Below the pieces are notes generated by a model. It saw only the letters and a list, made by a program, of their open reading frames with translations, was not told the origin of the DNA and made no database searches. From contig NZ_LT629711.1 of assembly GCF_900104525.1 (NCBI RefSeq), forward strand, positions 2,852,001-2,916,000: a DNA stretch of 64,000 nucleotides. The letters run 5' to 3'. Source of the stretch: Pedococcus dokdonensis (GTDB lineage: Bacteria > Actinomycetota > Actinomycetes > Actinomycetales > Dermatophilaceae). Position numbers and translations under genes: made by a program. This document shows, piece after piece, positions 1 through 8,179 of the stretch (position 1 is the first letter of the stretch; the number at the start of each line of letters is the position of its first letter).

Positions 1-1
1 C

Positions 2-607
2 CCGCCGTCCGAGGACGGCTCGCGCGGCGGCGTCTTCTACGTCAACACCTCCGACCCGGCGGCCTGGGGCCGGGTCGAGATCGAGGCCCTCAGCTACCAC
101 GAGGGGATCCCGGGGCACCACCTCCAGCTCGCCATCGCCTCCGAGCTCACCGACATGCCGGCCCTGCGGCGGCACACCGTCTTCAACGCCTACGCCGAGG
201 GCTGGGGTCTCTACACCGAGCGCCTCGCCGACGAGATGGGCCTCTACTCCTCGCCGTTGACGCGGCTCGGCATGCTCACGATGGACTCGGTGCGCGCCTG
301 CCGGCTGGTCGTCGACACCGGTCTGCACGCGCTCGGCTGGAGCCGCCAGCAGGCGATCGACTACATGGTCGCCAACTCACCGATGTCCACGGCCAACGTG
401 ACCAGCGAGGTCAACCGCTATGCGGTCTACCCGGGCCAGGCGTGCGGCTACATGGTCGGTCGGCTCGAGATCCTGCGGATCCGGCGCGAGGCGCAGGAGC
501 GCCAGGGCGACGGCTTCGACATCAAGGCCTTCCACGACGCGGTGCTCGACGGCGGCAGCGTGCCGCTGGGCGTGCTCGACACCATCGTCCGCGACCGCCT
601 CCCCTGA
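2..607 (+). CDS. DUF885 family protein, C-terminal part (5' end outside window)
   Basis: The frame is open from the left edge, so only about the last 200 residues are present. It carries the DUF885 hallmark HEGIPGHHLQ, a zinc-peptidase-like HExxH variant, followed by FNAYAEGWGLYTERLADEMG, in which a downstream Glu probably completes a metal site. DUF885 proteins are usually 550-600 residues and are thought to be thermolysin-fold metallopeptidases, though few have been assayed. It converges on the next gene with an 11-base gap. The family call is firm; the enzymatic role is inferred. Confidence 0.88.
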   Translation, partial: PPSEDGSRGGVFYVNTSDPAAWGRVEIEALSYHEGIPGHHLQLAIASELTDMPALRRHTVFNAYAEGWGLYTERLADEMGLYSSPLTRLGMLTMDSVRACRLVVDTGLHALGWSRQQAIDYMVANSPMSTANVTSEVNRYAVYPGQACGYMVGRLEILRIRREAQERQGDGFDIKAFHDAVLDGGSVPLGVLDTIVRDRLP

Positions 608-618
608 TCCCTTGCGGG

Positions 619-2274
619 TCAGGCGGTGGCGGCTGCCGCGGCCCGGCCCGCGGTGCGTCCCGAGAAGATGCAGCCGCCCAGGAAGGTGCCCTCCAGCGCC
701 CGGTAACCGTGCACCCCGCCGCCGCCGAACCCGGCCACCTCGCCCGCGGCATACAGGCCCGGCACCGGCTCGCCCGACGCGGACAGGACCCGCGACGACA
801 GGTCGGTCTCGAGCCCACCGAGGGTCTTGCGGGTGAGGATGTTGAGCCGCACGGCGATCAGCGGCCCGGCCTTCGGGTCGAGGATCCGGTGCGGCGTGGC
901 GGTGCGGATCAGCTTGTCGCCGCGATAGCTGCGCGCTCCCCTGACCGCCGTGATCTGGGCGTCCTTGCTGAACTCGTTGTCGATCTGCCGGTCGCGGTCG
1001 ACGACCTGGCGCTCGAGATGGGCGTAGTCGAGCGGGGCATCGGGAGTCAGCGCGTTCATCTTGTCGACCAGCTCGCGCAGCGTGTCGGCCGAGACGAAGT
1101 CGGCCCCCTTGTCGAGGAAGGCCCGCACCGGACCGGGCATGTCGGCGCGGGCGCGGCCCAGCACGTCCTTGACCGACTTGCCGGTGAGGTCGGGGTTCTG
1201 TTCCGACCCGGAGAGCGCGAACTCCTTGCCGATGATCTTCTTCGTCAGGACGAACCAGCTGTGGTCGTGCCCGGTCTGCCGCAGGTGGGCCAGGGTCCCG
1301 AGGGTGTCGAACCCGGGGAAGAGCGGCGCCGGCAGCCGGTCGCCGTTCCCGTCGAACCACAACGAGCTCGGGCCGGGCAGGATGCGGATCGCGTGGGAGG
1401 GCCAGATCGGGTCCCAGTTCTCGATGCCCTCGACGTAGTGCCACATCCGGTCCCGGTTGACCAGCCGGCCACCCGCCGCCTCGGTGATCCCGAGCATCCG
1501 GCCGTCGACGTGCGCGGGCACGCCCGTCAGCATGTGCTCGGGCGGCGTCCCGAGCCGCTCGGGCCAGTTGGCGCGGACGAGGTCGTGGTTCGCGCCGATG
1601 CCGCCACTGGTGACGACGACCGCCTGAGCGGCCAGCTCGAACTCGCCCACCGCGTCACGGTTGGTGGGCCGGCCACGGGAGGCGCGGTCGTCGGCGAGCA
1701 GCGTCCCCCGCACGCCGGTGACGGCGCCGTCGCTGGTGACCAGCTCGTCGACCTGGTGGCGGTGGCGCAGCTCGACCCGTCCGGCCGCGACGTGCTCCTG
1801 CACGCGGCGCAGGAACGGCGCCAGCACCCCTGGGCCGGTGCCCCAGACGATGTGGAACCGCGGGACCGAGTTGCCGTGACCGGAGGCCGACCCGTCGCCG
1901 CGCTCGGCCCAGCCCACCACGGGGAAGAACCGCATCCCCTGCTCGTGCAGCCAGGCCCGCTTCTCACCGGCCGCGAAGTCCACGTAGGCGCGGGCCCACT
2001 GGGAGCCCCACCTGTCTTCGTCGTCGAGCCGGTCGAACCCGGCCGAGCCCTGCCAGTCCTGCCACGCGAGGTCGACCGAGTCCTTGATGCCCATCCGGCG
2101 CTGCTCGGGGCTGTCGACGAGGAACAGCCCGCCGAACGACCAGTGCGCCTGGCCGCCGAGGTTGGCCGCACTCTCCTGGTCGAGCACCACCACGCGGCGT
2201 CCGGCGTCGGCCAGCTCGGCGGCGGCGACGAGCCCGGACAGACCGGCTCCGACCACGATGACGTCAGCGTCCAT
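619..2274 (-). CDS. FAD-binding dehydrogenase (fumarate reductase/KstD-like flavoprotein)
   Basis: 551 residues. An N-terminal Rossmann FAD motif (VIVVGAGLSGLVAAAELADA) is followed by the Gly-rich stretch GGQAHWSFGG typical of the fumarate reductase/3-ketosteroid dehydrogenase flavoprotein superfamily. The C-terminus has the second FAD contact, VPGLYAAGEVAGFGGGGVHG. No signal peptide or heme site is visible, so it is probably a soluble FAD oxidoreductase. Actinobacterial relatives are annotated only as FAD-binding dehydrogenase, and the substrate is unknown. It lies 9 bases downstream of the HAD gene on the same strand and is probably co-transcribed with it. Confidence 0.9.
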   Translation of the reverse strand: MDADVIVVGAGLSGLVAAAELADAGRRVVVLDQESAANLGGQAHWSFGGLFLVDSPEQRRMGIKDSVDLAWQDWQGSAGFDRLDDEDRWGSQWARAYVDFAAGEKRAWLHEQGMRFFPVVGWAERGDGSASGHGNSVPRFHIVWGTGPGVLAPFLRRVQEHVAAGRVELRHRHQVDELVTSDGAVTGVRGTLLADDRASRGRPTNRDAVGEFELAAQAVVVTSGGIGANHDLVRANWPERLGTPPEHMLTGVPAHVDGRMLGITEAAGGRLVNRDRMWHYVEGIENWDPIWPSHAIRILPGPSSLWFDGNGDRLPAPLFPGFDTLGTLAHLRQTGHDHSWFVLTKKIIGKEFALSGSEQNPDLTGKSVKDVLGRARADMPGPVRAFLDKGADFVSADTLRELVDKMNALTPDAPLDYAHLERQVVDRDRQIDNEFSKDAQITAVRGARSYRGDKLIRTATPHRILDPKAGPLIAVRLNILTRKTLGGLETDLSSRVLSASGEPVPGLYAAGEVAGFGGGGVHGYRALEGTFLGGCIFSGRTAGRAAAAATA

Positions 2275-2283
2275 GAGCCCAAC

Positions 2284-2985
2284 CTACGGGCCGGTAACCC
2301 CCGGCGTCACGGAATCCGCCGCCGGTGCCACCCGGACTCGGCCGTCCACCACCGAGAAGCGCACGTCGGCGAGGTTGCGCACCACGGCGTCGGCGACGAG
2401 GTCGGCCGGGGCGGTCGTGGTCGTCACGGCCAGCGTCGCGCAGCCCGCCGCCCGGGCGGCCTCGAGCCCACCCGGGGCGTCCTCCACCACCAGGCAGTCG
2501 CGGGAATCGACGCCGAGGCCGGTCGCGGCGAGCAGGAAGGGGTCGGGGTGCGGCTTGCCCTGCGCGACGTCGCTGGCGGTGACCACGACGCGAGGTGCAG
2601 GCAGGGCCGTGGCCGCGAGCCGCGCGTCGGCCAGTGGTCGGGTGCACGAGGTGGCGATGGCGCAGAGCTCGACGTCACCGGTCAGCGCCGCGAGCGCGTC
2701 GAGCGTGCCGGGCAGCACCTCGATGCCATCGGTGTCGGCGACCTCGATCGCCTCGATCCGCTCGAACGCCGACTCGACCCGCTCGGGCGGCAGGAGCGCC
2801 GAGATCACCCCACGGGCCGGCACCCCGTGGAAGCCGGCCAGGTCGTGGGGGTCGACCCCCTCCTCCTGGGCCCAGCGCACCCATGAGCGGACCACGACGG
2901 GGATCGAGTCGATCAGGGTCCCGTCCATGTCGAACAGCACCGCCGCGAAGGTGCGGCCTTCCAGCGTCCCCAGGCTCCGCGGCAT
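2284..2985 (-). CDS. HAD-family hydrolase, beta-phosphoglucomutase-like
   Basis: 233 residues. Motif I is FDMDGTLIDS near residue 18 (nucleophile Asp plus acid/base Asp), motif II is the Ser/Thr of AIATSC, motif III is the Lys of GKPHPDPFL, and motif IV is VVEDAPGGLEAARAAG. The helical cap between motifs I and II marks subfamily I, as in beta-phosphoglucomutases and small sugar-phosphate phosphatases. The ATG start lies inside a GTATGCC heptamer, the word over-represented throughout this window. Function: hydrolysis or isomerisation of a small phosphorylated metabolite; the substrate cannot be told from sequence. Confidence 0.9.
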   Translation of the reverse strand: MPRSLGTLEGRTFAAVLFDMDGTLIDSIPVVVRSWVRWAQEEGVDPHDLAGFHGVPARGVISALLPPERVESAFERIEAIEVADTDGIEVLPGTLDALAALTGDVELCAIATSCTRPLADARLAATALPAPRVVVTASDVAQGKPHPDPFLLAATGLGVDSRDCLVVEDAPGGLEAARAAGCATLAVTTTTAPADLVADAVVRNLADVRFSVVDGRVRVAPAADSVTPGVTGP

Positions 2986-3018
2986 ACCCCCACCCTAGGA
3001 GGCGGTTACGGTGGAGCG

Positions 3019-4668
3019 GTGAGCGCGCCCCCCGAGAGCCCACGTCACGGAGGGCGTGTGTCCCCGTGGCTGCGCCGGATCGGCGCGCTGGTGCTCCTGT
3101 TCTTCGCCTGCAACACCGGTGGCGTGGCGGCGACGACGCTGTTCCCCGGCCACGCCGACACCCTCAACTACGGGGCCGAGCTGCGGCTGTCGCTCGACCC
3201 CGCCGACATCTCGAAGCTCCAGAGCCCCACCGTCTTCGGCGACATCAAGCTCGACTTCGGCGGACCGGTGCCCGCGCCGGGCGTGGTCGCGCAGGTACGC
3301 GTCAAGGAGCGCATCACCGACCTCCTGGCCCGCCCCAACATCTCGGTGCAGTCGCTGCAGCCCGGTCCGCTCGAGCTCGAGCGCGCCGCCCGCGGTGGCG
3401 CGATCGCGCTGGGCTGGCGGTTCGCCGCGGGTGCCCTCGTCGTCGCCCTCCTCGCGCTGGGCGGGTATGCCGCGTGGCGGCGGCGGCGTCCGCGGCTGCG
3501 GTGGAGCGCGCTGGTCGCCGGGGCGTGGGTCGCCTCGTGCGTCGCGACCTTCGGGGTGATCGGGCTGACCTACCAGCCAGAGCGACTGGACAGCTTCACC
3601 ACCACCGGCATCCTCGGCACGGTGCAGCGCAACAGCGACCTGCTGGAGGGCGTGGAGACCCGCGCCGAGCAGGTGACCCCCTACCTCAAGAACCTGCTGG
3701 CCCTGTCGTCCGCGTTGCAGGACAAGTACGCACCCCAGGCGCTCGACCAGCCGGTGGGCGCACGGGTGCTCCTCGTCTCCGACGTCCACGGCGCCAACCA
3801 GTACGCGCTGATGAAGACGATCGTGCAGCAGGAGCACATCGACGCCGTCATCGACTCCGGCGACCTGGTGAACTTCGGAAGCCCCACCGAGGCTGACGCC
3901 GCGGACCTCTTCAAGGGCATCGCCTCGCTCGACGTCCCCTACCTCTTCGTCAAGGGCAACCACGACGGGCGGTCGAGCTCCGACCGCGAGCTGCTCGACC
4001 GGCTGGCCGCGGTGCGCAACGTCGTGCTGCTCGAGCCGGACGACTCGACCTACGTCATCGAGTCGGTCCACGGGTTGCGCATCGCGGGCTTCAACGACCC
4101 GCGCTGGTTCGGTGACAGCAACACCGGGAACGCCGCGAAGCAGAAGCCGGCCGCCGCCCGCTTCAACGCGGCGATGGCCGACCAGCCGGTGCCCGACCTC
4201 GTGGTCTCGCACGAGCCGGCCGCCGTGGACGACGTTGCCCTGGCAGGGATCCGGGTCAACGGACACCTGCACGCGAGCCAGCTCGAGGGGTCGCGGATCG
4301 GGGTCGGCACCTTCACCGGTGGCGGACCGTTCAGCCACTTCATCGCCGACGAGTCCGGGTCGGCCGACGGTGCGGACGAGGGTGACGTCGGTGAGCTGAC
4401 CGGTCAGCCCTCGGCGTTCGACATCGCGACGTTCGGCACCGACTGCCGGCTCGCCTCGCTGACCCGCTACCAGTTCCGCAACGTCATCGAGGGTCGACCG
4501 GCCTACGACGACGTGACCCTCATCAACGGCTCGCGCATCGAGGAGTCGGTCCCGGCTGCCGCCGCCCCCGCCGCACAGCCCGGGTCGGCGACCGCGGCTG
4601 CGGTCGCCCGCACCTGCGGCGCCGACGTGGAGCAGACCCGGGAACGCGTCCCGGTCGCCCCACGTTGA
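3019..4668 (+). CDS. Membrane-anchored metallophosphoesterase
   Basis: 549 residues, GTG start, divergent from the HAD gene. A hydrophobic segment near residues 20-40 and a pair near 130-185 flank an extracytoplasmic-looking region. The calcineurin-like phosphoesterase domain follows with every metal-binding motif: DVH near residue 255, GDLVN near 281, GNHD near 313, SHEP, and GHLH near 415. A C-terminal Ala-rich tail follows. The whole catalytic set is intact, so it should be an active two-metal phosphoesterase, but the substrate (nucleotide, lipid or teichoic-type phosphodiester) is not indicated. Confidence 0.88.
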   Translation: MSAPPESPRHGGRVSPWLRRIGALVLLFFACNTGGVAATTLFPGHADTLNYGAELRLSLDPADISKLQSPTVFGDIKLDFGGPVPAPGVVAQVRVKERITDLLARPNISVQSLQPGPLELERAARGGAIALGWRFAAGALVVALLALGGYAAWRRRRPRLRWSALVAGAWVASCVATFGVIGLTYQPERLDSFTTTGILGTVQRNSDLLEGVETRAEQVTPYLKNLLALSSALQDKYAPQALDQPVGARVLLVSDVHGANQYALMKTIVQQEHIDAVIDSGDLVNFGSPTEADAADLFKGIASLDVPYLFVKGNHDGRSSSDRELLDRLAAVRNVVLLEPDDSTYVIESVHGLRIAGFNDPRWFGDSNTGNAAKQKPAAARFNAAMADQPVPDLVVSHEPAAVDDVALAGIRVNGHLHASQLEGSRIGVGTFTGGGPFSHFIADESGSADGADEGDVGELTGQPSAFDIATFGTDCRLASLTRYQFRNVIEGRPAYDDVTLINGSRIEESVPAAAAPAAQPGSATAAAVARTCGADVEQTRERVPVAPR

Positions 4669-4702
4669 ACCTCGGCCACCCGCACGTGACCGGAGGAGAA
4701 CC

Positions 4703-5368
4703 GTGACCGAGACGACGACCCGAGCCACCGACCTGACCGAGCAGACCACGACGACCACCACCGCCACCGAGTTCGACCGTCAGGTGCAGGCCTACCTCGA
4801 TGCCGGCTACCCGGCCCTCGCCGGTCTGGACGATCAGGCCTTCACCGACCTGCTGGAGCCGTTGCGGGACAAGGCATCCCGGGCCCGCGCCACCTCACCC
4901 GACCGGATCGCCTTCGCGGTCGTCGTGACCTCGCGGCTCGTCACGGCCGACCTCGCTCTCCCGACGGTGCACTGGAAGGCCACCACCGGATGGACCGAGT
5001 ACACCGCCGACGACCTCGCCGGCTACCGCCCGCTCGACGGCGTCGACGTGCCGGACCGCGCGGCATACCTCGTCACGGACGTCGACACGGGGACGGCGAC
5101 GCTCGACGTCCGCGCCAAGGACGCCGTGCCGCTCATCGTCGCCGAGGGGCGCAGCCCCCTCACCATCGACGAAGGCGTCAGCCTGCTGACGCTGTGGCCG
5201 GGAATCCTCAAGGACCGCAACGCTTTCTTCCTGCCCGGCGCGCGCGACCACGGCAAGCGGGTGGCGGCGTTGTGGGTGAGCAAGGGCCACCCCCGGCTCG
5301 GGTGGTGCTGGGAGGGAAACCCGCACACCTGGCTGGGCTCGGCGTCCTGCGGGAGCCGGGTCGGCTGA
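4703..5368 (+). CDS. DUF5701 family protein
   Basis: 221 residues with a strong ribosome binding site (ggaggag) seven bases before the ATG. The N-terminus is very Thr-rich (TEQTTTTTTATEFDRQ), followed by a globular region with conserved-looking ALPTVHWKATTGW and LGWCWEGNPHTWLGSASC. I recognise the pattern as DUF5701, a family of unknown function found mainly in actinobacteria. No signal peptide or membrane segment. It follows the phosphoesterase by 34 bases and may be co-transcribed with it. Confidence 0.75.
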   Translation: MTETTTRATDLTEQTTTTTTATEFDRQVQAYLDAGYPALAGLDDQAFTDLLEPLRDKASRARATSPDRIAFAVVVTSRLVTADLALPTVHWKATTGWTEYTADDLAGYRPLDGVDVPDRAAYLVTDVDTGTATLDVRAKDAVPLIVAEGRSPLTIDEGVSLLTLWPGILKDRNAFFLPGARDHGKRVAALWVSKGHPRLGWCWEGNPHTWLGSASCGSRVG

Positions 5369-5416
5369 CGCGGCGGCGCGCAGCGACGTCATCTCGGGCC
5401 AGTGGCCGAGTCCCCG

Positions 5417-6370
5417 TCAGGTGACCTCGGCAGTCCACACGTATGCCGTGGCGTCGCCCTGCGCGCGACAGGTCAGCTTCGCCGGGGGCTGGGTCGTGCG
5501 GCGGACGACGACCGACGAGCTCGGCGGCAGGGGTCCGTCACCCAGCACCTCCACCCGCCAGGTGTCGCCCTCGCCGACGACCCGACCCGGGCGCACGTCA
5601 CCCACGGCCGCGGGCCCGTGCGCGCGGAGCACCGCCGCGAGCGCAGCCTGCACGGGCGGTCGGTGCGCGGTGAAACCACGCAGGTGCTCGAGGTCCACCG
5701 AGCCCGCCAGGTGGCCCTGCACGACATCGACCGCGGTGGCCGCGTCGAGGCCGCCGTAGACCGTGCCGTCGGGGACGACGAGCAGGTTCGCCGCGAACCG
5801 GTCGCCCCCGATGTGGGTGCACTCCCAGGTCTGCTCCGGCCACTGGGCGGCCAGGGCCTGCGCGACGGGGCGTCCGCGCACGGCGCAGCACACGTCGTGC
5901 CGGCCATGGGTGCAGACGAGCAGCAGCGGGTCCGGGGGATGGCCGCCGACCGAGTCGGCCGGCCCGCGCCGCAGGGCGTCACCGGCGGCGAGCAGGTCGG
6001 CGGGCTGCCGCCAGGTGCCCCACTGCTGCCGACCGTCGAGGTCGAGGACGGTCCAGCGTCGCTGCTCCCGTGGACCGGGGACGACGGCGCGGCCCGGCCG
6101 CCGGATCAGCACCACCCGCGCGCCCACGTCGAGGGCCGTGCGGTGCAGCTGCTCGGCGATGTCGTCACCGATGCCGGGGCTGTCGAGCGCCGCCGGTGCC
6201 CAGCCACCCGGGTGCTCGATGAGCAGCCACCGGGTCGCCGGTGCCGCCGTGCCGAGCATCGGGTCACCGCGGTGCCGCGCGGCGGTCGAGCAGAGCGGCC
6301 CGGTCGGTCCGGTCGGCGTCGTGGCCGCGGTCGGGCTGGTCGGCCCAGTCGGCCCCGTCGGCTCGGTCAT
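5417..6370 (-). CDS. Sucrase/ferredoxin-like family protein
   Basis: 317 residues. It carries the cysteine/histidine pattern of the Suc/Fer-like family (thioredoxin-fold 2Fe-2S ferredoxin): VCTHGRHDVCCAVRGRPVA followed by CTHIGGDRFAANLLVV, with a second domain repeating the fold. The N-terminus is an odd collagen-like run of GPT triplets (residues 4-25). Its ATG overlaps the stop of the upstream JmjC-type gene by four bases (ATGA), so the two are translationally coupled. An electron-transfer role is plausible from the family; the partner is unknown. Confidence 0.85.
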   Translation of the reverse strand: MTEPTGPTGPTSPTAATTPTGPTGPLCSTAARHRGDPMLGTAAPATRWLLIEHPGGWAPAALDSPGIGDDIAEQLHRTALDVGARVVLIRRPGRAVVPGPREQRRWTVLDLDGRQQWGTWRQPADLLAAGDALRRGPADSVGGHPPDPLLLVCTHGRHDVCCAVRGRPVAQALAAQWPEQTWECTHIGGDRFAANLLVVPDGTVYGGLDAATAVDVVQGHLAGSVDLEHLRGFTAHRPPVQAALAAVLRAHGPAAVGDVRPGRVVGEGDTWRVEVLGDGPLPPSSSVVVRRTTQPPAKLTCRAQGDATAYVWTAEVT

Positions 6371-7608
6371 GCAGGGACGACGACGCCGGTGCGCAGCAGC
6401 GCGCGGGTGAGCTCGAGGCCCAGGTCGGCAGCGGTCGCGCCGCCGGTCTCGAGCAGCTGCTCGATGGCTGCGAGGTCGGGTCGCTCGACGGGCTGGGACC
6501 CGACCCGGCTGCGCAGCACCGTCTGACCACCTGCGGCCGGGACGAGCACCGCGGCGACGTGGGCGCGCAGCGCCACGCGCGAGTCGTCGGTGAGGGCCCG
6601 CACTGCCTCGGCCTGGGCCAGCGGCGCGAGCGGGGCCGGTCGTTGGGCCGCCCGCGCCGCGCCGGCCAGACCGGTGGCGAGGTCGCCCGCGTCGACCTGG
6701 GCGAGCGCCTCGAGCAGGGCGGCCCGCACCACCTCGACGTCCTCGGGTGCCGGACCGGCACCGACCAGCTCGGTGCCCACGGGCAGCGCCTCGCGCAGCT
6801 GGCGTGACCCGCTCGCACGGACGACGGCGGCCCGGACCAGCTCGTCGGCGACGTGCCGCCGGGTCCAGGCGTGCACCCCGATAGTCAGGTGGATGCTGGT
6901 GCCGCCCAACGCGGTCGCGGAGTGCAGGTAGCCGCGGGGGAGGTAGAGGCAGTCACCCGGCGCGAAGGTCTCCTCGATGAGCGGGGGACCGAGCGCGGCG
7001 GACTCGACCGCCGCCCGGTGGTCGGTCCACGGCTCGTCCCGCAGCGGCAGGTCGTGCACGGGACGGCGGATCCGCCAGCGCTTCTCTCCTGCGATCTGCA
7101 GGACGAACACGTCGTGCACGTCGTAGTGGTCGCTGAAACCGGTGTTCTCCGGCGGGGTCACGTAGGCATTGACCTGCACGGGGTGGCCGAGCTCGCCGGC
7201 CAGCGCCTGCGAGAAGTCGACCACCGGCCGCCAGGTGCGGTGCAGGCCCTGCAGCACGAGCGTCGCGCCGGCGGTGAAGTGCTGGAGCACGGCGTCGTCA
7301 CTGGCCTGGTCGGCGACCGCCGCGCCGATCCCGCCGCCACGGGTGAAGCTGCGGTCCGCGAGGGTGGTGCCGTCCTTGGCCATCCGCAGGAACGGCGTTC
7401 GCAGCCCGCGGCTGGAGACCAGCTCGTCGACGGCGTCGGCGGAGAACAGGTCGTCGAACGACTCGGGCAAGTCGGCGGCCCGGCTGAGCAGCGGCTCGCG
7501 CGACCAGTGCCGGTCGGCGAACTCGGACAGCGGGACAGCCAGGAGGCGTGACAGCGCCGGGTGCCCGCCACTCGTGGCGGGCACCCGGCGCGAGGACGTG
7601 GTGGTCAC
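6367..7608 (-). CDS. JmjC/cupin-type Fe(II)/2-oxoglutarate oxygenase (YcfD/ROX-like)
   Basis: 413 residues with a cupin_4/JmjC-like fold. The facial triad is visible: HYDVHD near residue 160 gives the HxD and the His of LPRGYLHSAT gives the distal ligand; a Lys/Arg-rich strand (GEKRWRIRRP) sits where 2-oxoglutarate is bound. Bacterial relatives such as E. coli YcfD/RoxA hydroxylate an arginine of ribosomal protein L16. The C-terminal third is a helical domain like the ROX dimer/winged-helix region. It sits between an Asp/Gly/His-rich repeat protein and a ferredoxin-like protein on one strand, which leaves open a non-ribosomal substrate. Confidence 0.87.
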   Translation of the reverse strand: MTTTSSRRVPATSGGHPALSRLLAVPLSEFADRHWSREPLLSRAADLPESFDDLFSADAVDELVSSRGLRTPFLRMAKDGTTLADRSFTRGGGIGAAVADQASDDAVLQHFTAGATLVLQGLHRTWRPVVDFSQALAGELGHPVQVNAYVTPPENTGFSDHYDVHDVFVLQIAGEKRWRIRRPVHDLPLRDEPWTDHRAAVESAALGPPLIEETFAPGDCLYLPRGYLHSATALGGTSIHLTIGVHAWTRRHVADELVRAAVVRASGSRQLREALPVGTELVGAGPAPEDVEVVRAALLEALAQVDAGDLATGLAGAARAAQRPAPLAPLAQAEAVRALTDDSRVALRAHVAAVLVPAAGGQTVLRSRVGSQPVERPDLAAIEQLLETGGATAADLGLELTRALLRTGVVVPA

Positions 7609-7645
7609 TGGATCACCGTACGTCGGGACCGTGGGTCACGGACCG

Positions 7646-7930
7646 TCAGGCGCTACCGTCCGCGCCGCCGTCGTGGCCACCGGGGTTCGCGCCACCGTCA
7701 GCCGGGCCCTCGCCCGCCCCGCCGTCAGCGCCACCATCAGCGCCGCCATCGGCACCGCCGTCGTGGCCACCGGGGTTGGCGCCACCGTCAGCCGGGCCCT
7801 CGCCCGCGCCGCCGTCAGCGCCGCCATCGGCGCCGCCGTCAGCTCCGCCGTCGTGGCCACCCGGGTTCGCGCCGCCGTCGGCGGGGCCTTCGGTCTCGTC
7901 CGTGCCGGGGTCCATCGGGGTCTCGCTCAT
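7646..7930 (-). CDS. Small acidic Gly/Asp-rich repeat protein
   Basis: 94 residues, starting at an ATG preceded by an AGGGAG ribosome site. After a 13-residue leader (MSETPMDPGTDET) the protein is two perfect copies and one 21-residue partial copy of a 30-residue unit beginning EGPADGGANPGGHDGGADGG. It contains no Cys, Lys, Arg or aromatic residue and is strongly acidic. No family is recognised; low complexity makes homology searching unreliable. A clean start, good ribosome site and 37-base spacing to the downstream JmjC-type oxygenase argue that it is real. It could be a metal or solvent-binding spacer, or a substrate of the oxygenase; neither is shown. Confidence 0.6.
   Translation of the reverse strand: MSETPMDPGTDETEGPADGGANPGGHDGGADGGADGGADGGAGEGPADGGANPGGHDGGADGGADGGADGGAGEGPADGGANPGGHDGGADGSA
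7649..7891 (-). repeat. 90-bp coding tandem repeat, 2.7 copies
   Basis: The 90-bp DNA unit is nearly identical between copies inside the small acidic protein gene, with GCC/GGC-rich triplet periodicity nested within it. Copy number could vary between strains by slippage. Confidence 0.85.
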
Positions 7931-8069
7931 GGCTGGTCTCCCTACGTTCTGGCGACGCCTCGTCGCGTCGCCCTCCCTGTCTATGCCACCCCGCCGCGGC
8001 GCGCCACTTGAGCTGTCGCGTTTGCGCAGGTCAGCGCCGATCTCCAGGGCGACCGCCCACCCCTCGGAA

Positions 8070-8086
8070 TTACCTACCCGAGGTAA
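8070..8086. promoter_or_regulatory. Inverted repeat upstream of secreted esterase gene
   Basis: TTACCT and AGGTAA arms separated by ACCCG form a 6-5-6 inverted repeat, an AT-rich island in a GC-rich divergent promoter region about 94 bases before the esterase ATG. The form suits a dimeric repressor or activator; the factor is unknown. Confidence 0.4.
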
Positions 8087-8179
8087 GAACTTGGCAAGGG
8101 TTCGAGCGCAGGACGCCACGCCCGATGGGTCACCCCTAGCGTGCGGAGCACCGACCCCACTGGACTGCAGGAGAAATCA

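Noticed and set aside
2995..4767. Minus-strand open frame opposite the metallophosphoesterase
   Set aside because: No recognisable domain and biased composition; the plus-strand phosphoesterase has all metal motifs.
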